Assembly: GCF_002078605.1 (NCBI RefSeq)
Contig: NZ_MSJR01000001.1
Span: 310,001 to 374,000, forward strand
Length of the DNA stretch: 64,000 bases
Origin: Salegentibacter sediminis
Lineage (GTDB): Bacteria > Bacteroidota > Bacteroidia > Flavobacteriales > Flavobacteriaceae
Direction of reading: 5' to 3'
The position numbers and the translations under genes were made by a program. Of the stretch, positions 61,329 through 64,000 are shown one piece after another. Each line of letters opens with the position of its first letter. The stretch's first letter is position 1. A model generated the notes under the pieces. That model saw only the letters and a list, made by a program, of their open reading frames with translations, was not told the origin of the DNA and did not search any database.

Positions 61329-63710
61329 ATGAAATCTGTATTATTTTTTGCCGGTCTGTGTTTAATTTCTTTGCAGGCCATTGCTCAAACTCACATTTTA
61401 AAAGGAAAAGTTACCGAAAAGGAGAAGCCCATCGAGGGAGTTTCGGTTTACAGTAAAAAAGCAGGAACTGGAACCCAAACCGATGCCAATGGGAATTACC
61501 GTCTGGAACTCGAGGAAGGATCTTACAACCTGGTCTTTTCTTATGGGAACCAGAAACTTATCCAGGTCGATCTTTTTGAGAATAAAACCCTCAATGTTGA
61601 TCTTGCCGATGCGCAGGAAGTACTTGATGAGGTTTTTCTCTCCTCGCTAAGGGTGAACGCCCAATCACCTATTACTTACAGCAACCTCACGAACGAGGAA
61701 ATTGAAAATCGCAACCTGGGCCAGGATATTCCAATCCTCATGAACTATATGCCAAATGTGGTCTCTACCTCAGATGCCGGAGCAGGCGTTGGTTATACCG
61801 GAATTCGTGTGAGGGGTAGTGATGGAACGAGGGTAAATGTAACGATTAATGGGGTGCCCTATAATGATGCTGAAAGCCAGGGAAGTTTTTGGGTTAACCT
61901 GGGGGATTTTGCTTCCTCAGTTGAAAATATGCAACTTCAGCGAGGGGTGGGAACTTCTACCAACGGTGCCGGTGCCTTTGGTGCCAGCCTGAATATCCTC
62001 ACCGATGGCTACCAGAAAGAAGCTTCTGCAGAACTTGCTAATAGTGTAGGCTCTTATAACACCAGAAAGCATACGCTAAAGTTCAGTACGGGGCTCATAG
62101 ACGAGTATTGGGAATTCGCCGGACGCGTCTCGCAGATAAAGAGCGATGGTTATATTGACCGTGCTGAATCCGATTTGAAATCCTACTTTCTTCAGGGAAC
62201 CTATTTAGATGAAAACACACTTGTAAAAGCCCTTAGCTTTGGGGGAAGTGAACGAACCTATCAGGCCTGGTATGGCATTGATGCTGAAACCCTGGAAAAC
62301 AATCGCACTTTTAATCCTGCAGGGATGTACGAAGATGAAAATGGAGTAACCCGCTATTACGAAGATCAAACCGATAACTATAAGCAGGATCATTATCAGT
62401 TGCTTTGGAACCAGGAATATGATGCCAATTGGTCTTCAAATCTCGCTTTGCACTATACCTACGGAAGAGGATATTACGAGGAATATGAGGAAGGCGCTGA
62501 GCTAAGCGAGTTTGGTTTGGAACCTTTTATGGCAGAAGGAGAGGAGATTACCAATTCTGATCTTGTGGGTACCAAATGGCTGGATAACCATTTTTACGGA
62601 ACAACCTTTGGATTGAATTATCAGAAAAATGATTGGGACATCGTCCTTGGTGGAGGATGGAATAAGTATATAGGAGATCATTTCGGGGAAGTTATCTATA
62701 CTAAGTTTGCCAGTAACAATCGACCAAACGAGCCCTATTACGAGAATACGGCCACCAAAACCGATTTTAATATCTACGGAAAGGCAAACTTTGCTATTAC
62801 TGAAAAATTAGCAGCGTATGCCGATATTCAGTTGAGAACTATTACTTATGAAACTGAAGGCAGGCTTTCTGATGGGAGTGAATTTCCTGTAGATGATAAT
62901 TTGAACTTTTTCAATCCAAAAGCGGGCCTCACATATCAGCTGAATTCCGGGAACCAATTTTATTTTTCTTTTGCCCGGGCACACAGGGAACCCAGTAGAA
63001 ACGATTATGAAAATGGCGACCCTGAACCGGAAGAATTGAATGATTTTGAACTGGGGTGGAGGTACAACTCGCCAAAGCTTCAAATTAATTCTAATTTTTA
63101 TTATATGGATTATCAAAATCAGCTGGTCCTCACTGGTGGCCTGGATGAGGTTGGAGCTTTTATTCGGGAAAACAGTGGAGAAAGTTACCGGTTGGGGCTG
63201 GAAATAGACGCCTCCATAAGAATTTCAGATAAGATAAATCTTAGACCAAATCTGTCTTTAAGCCGAAATCAAAATATCGACTTCGTCTCTACCTGGAACG
63301 GGGAAGTTGTCGATTATGGGAACACAGAGATTTCGTATTCGCCTTCTATTGTTGCTGCAAATATGCTGGGCTATTATCCCTTTGAAGGATTGGAATTAAA
63401 TCTTCTCTCCAAATTTGTTGGAGAACAGTATATGAGCAATATTGAAACTGAAGCTTCCAAACTGGATAGTTATTTTGTAAATGATTTTAATGTACAATAC
63501 AGCTGGAAAGAAGCGCCCTTATTCCAGGAGGTAGTTTTTACCGGGCTCGTGAATAATATTTTTGGGGTGGAGTATGTTTCTAACGGTTACTATTACACCT
63601 ACGATGTGCCTAATCCCGAATTTTCAAGTGGACTTCAAACCTATGACGGCGCAGGGTACTATCCACAGGCAACCACTAACTTTTTAGTTGGGGTCACCTT
63701 AAAATTTTAA
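61329..63710 (+). CDS. TonB-dependent receptor, probable thiamine (TPP-regulated)
   Basis: 793-residue outer-membrane receptor. Signal peptide M-K-S-V-L-F-F-A-G... ending Q-A-I-A-Q. A carboxypeptidase-regulatory-like domain at about 22-100 (G-K-V-T-E-K, T-D-A-N-G-N-Y-R-L) is typical of Bacteroidota receptors. Plug domain at about 115-220 with G-I-R-V-R-G-S-D-G-T, then a 22-strand barrel ending in aromatic F (V-G-V-T-L-K-F). It has no SusD partner. The TPP riboswitch in its leader makes thiamine, its phosphate or a precursor the likely cargo. Confidence 0.93.
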   Translation: MKSVLFFAGLCLISLQAIAQTHILKGKVTEKEKPIEGVSVYSKKAGTGTQTDANGNYRLELEEGSYNLVFSYGNQKLIQVDLFENKTLNVDLADAQEVLDEVFLSSLRVNAQSPITYSNLTNEEIENRNLGQDIPILMNYMPNVVSTSDAGAGVGYTGIRVRGSDGTRVNVTINGVPYNDAESQGSFWVNLGDFASSVENMQLQRGVGTSTNGAGAFGASLNILTDGYQKEASAELANSVGSYNTRKHTLKFSTGLIDEYWEFAGRVSQIKSDGYIDRAESDLKSYFLQGTYLDENTLVKALSFGGSERTYQAWYGIDAETLENNRTFNPAGMYEDENGVTRYYEDQTDNYKQDHYQLLWNQEYDANWSSNLALHYTYGRGYYEEYEEGAELSEFGLEPFMAEGEEITNSDLVGTKWLDNHFYGTTFGLNYQKNDWDIVLGGGWNKYIGDHFGEVIYTKFASNNRPNEPYYENTATKTDFNIYGKANFAITEKLAAYADIQLRTITYETEGRLSDGSEFPVDDNLNFFNPKAGLTYQLNSGNQFYFSFARAHREPSRNDYENGDPEPEELNDFELGWRYNSPKLQINSNFYYMDYQNQLVLTGGLDEVGAFIRENSGESYRLGLEIDASIRISDKINLRPNLSLSRNQNIDFVSTWNGEVVDYGNTEISYSPSIVAANMLGYYPFEGLELNLLSKFVGEQYMSNIETEASKLDSYFVNDFNVQYSWKEAPLFQEVVFTGLVNNIFGVEYVSNGYYYTYDVPNPEFSSGLQTYDGAGYYPQATTNFLVGVTLKF

Positions 63711-63721
63711 ATTAAAAAAAT

Positions 63722-63757
63722 AGGCCTTGCCATCATTCGCCGTTGGCAGGGCTTTTT
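63722..63757. terminator. Bidirectional terminator after TonB receptor
   Basis: About 11-bp stem ggccttgcca...tggcagggct with two wobble pairs, T run on the plus strand and on the minus strand. It closes both the TonB gene and the convergent partial gene; the minus-strand stop codon lies in the T run. Confidence 0.8.
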
Positions 63758-64000
63758 AATTGTAGACCTCAATCACATTTCCGCGTCGCTCTATGCGGTA
63801 AGGTTTTAAAGAATATTGGCCCTCCCCGGCTGTAAGCTCGCCTGTTACGATATTATATTCGTTGCCATCTTCACACGGGCATTTTGCGGTAATGCCGGTA
63901 ACCTGCATGGCCGAACAATTATTTGGCGGATGGTTAGGGTCACTTAATTCAAAGGCGGTATACTGGGAATTATTAATATTGTAAACCACAATGCCCCTAA
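63756..64000 (-). CDS. Rieske-like lipoprotein, partial, with degenerate cluster ligands
   Basis: Only the C-terminal 81 or so residues are in the window; the frame remains open at base 64000 (R-G-I-V-V-Y-N), so the GTG at 63989 is not the true start. The segment D-P-N-H-P-P-N-N-C, then K-C-P-C-E-D-G-N-E-Y and the ending R-I-E-R-R-G-N-V-I-E-V-Y-N match a Rieske-like beta domain frequent in flavobacteria. The canonical cluster motifs C-x-H and C-x2-H are not kept (for example C-P-C-E), so binding of a 2Fe-2S cluster is doubtful. Confidence 0.75.
   Translation of the reverse strand, partial: RGIVVYNINNSQYTAFELSDPNHPPNNCSAMQVTGITAKCPCEDGNEYNIVTGELTAGEGQYSLKPYRIERRGNVIEVYN

Overview
The window is a chromosomal segment of a member of the Bacteroidota, most likely a marine Flavobacteriaceae bacterium near Gramella/Salegentibacter. 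That rests on the gliding genes gldE and gldD in the flavobacterial order mutY-ssb-gldE-gldD, a secreted protein with a type IX secretion sorting domain, a DUF4270 lipoprotein, a carboxypeptidase-regulatory TonB receptor, and many Bacteroidota-type promoters (TAnnTTTG at -7, TTG at -33) with few Shine-Dalgarno sites. I see no insertion sequence, prophage, CRISPR array, rRNA or tRNA. Gene order and codon use look like ordinary core chromosome.

Layout. 1-3.7 kb: DNA ligase (5' end outside) and its partner helicase. 3.7-10 kb: a small membrane-linked protein, an omega-amidase, an Ig-like lipoprotein, a ComF-like protein, a coiled-coil membrane protein and glycyl-tRNA synthetase. 10-16 kb: a large secreted protein, exonuclease III, an OmpA-type lipoprotein and an aldo/keto reductase. 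16-22 kb: a minus-strand run panC-panD-LPG_synthase_TM-esterase-like-radA-M23 peptidase. 22-28.4 kb: a half-length GT5 protein, DUF4270 lipoprotein, glmS and atpD-atpC. 28.7-34.5 kb: a complete seven-gene Mrp cation/proton antiporter operon. 34.6-39.8 kb: JmjC-like protein, recX, serine hydrolase, RNase G, a 29-residue basic protein and HU. 39.9-44.4 kb: mutY-ssb-gldE-gldD and an EamA transporter. 44.4-51.2 kb: two M16 peptidases, DUF4199 protein, rplU-rpmA, a small membrane protein and ahcY. 51.3-56.1 kb: a compact plus-strand run of phosphopantetheinyl transferase, GGGP synthase, a YkoF-like thiamine-binding protein, PnuC, a NadR-like P-loop protein, DUF4301 and arfB. 56-64 kb: two gene-poor stretches, a PepSY-like secreted protein, an NtrC-type regulator facing a hybrid histidine kinase, then a TPP riboswitch with terminator controlling a TonB receptor, and a partial Rieske-like protein.

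How it fits together. Thiamine appears twice: the riboswitch-controlled TonB receptor at 61-64 kb would bring thiamine or a precursor across the outer membrane, and the YkoF/PnuC/NadR-like/DUF4301 run at 52.7-55.7 kb looks like an inner-membrane uptake and activation module. DUF4301 carries motifs resembling UDP-sugar pyrophosphorylases, which makes that run the best candidate here for an under-described system. Other points of interest are proteins that keep a fold but have lost catalytic motifs (half GT5, esterase-like protein with Asp at the nucleophile, M16 subunit without HxxEH), L21 with a Rho_N-like tail, a possible DnaA-box cluster at 56.1-56.4 kb, and a glyS promoter built into the preceding terminator. 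No single large novel defence or mobile system is visible.
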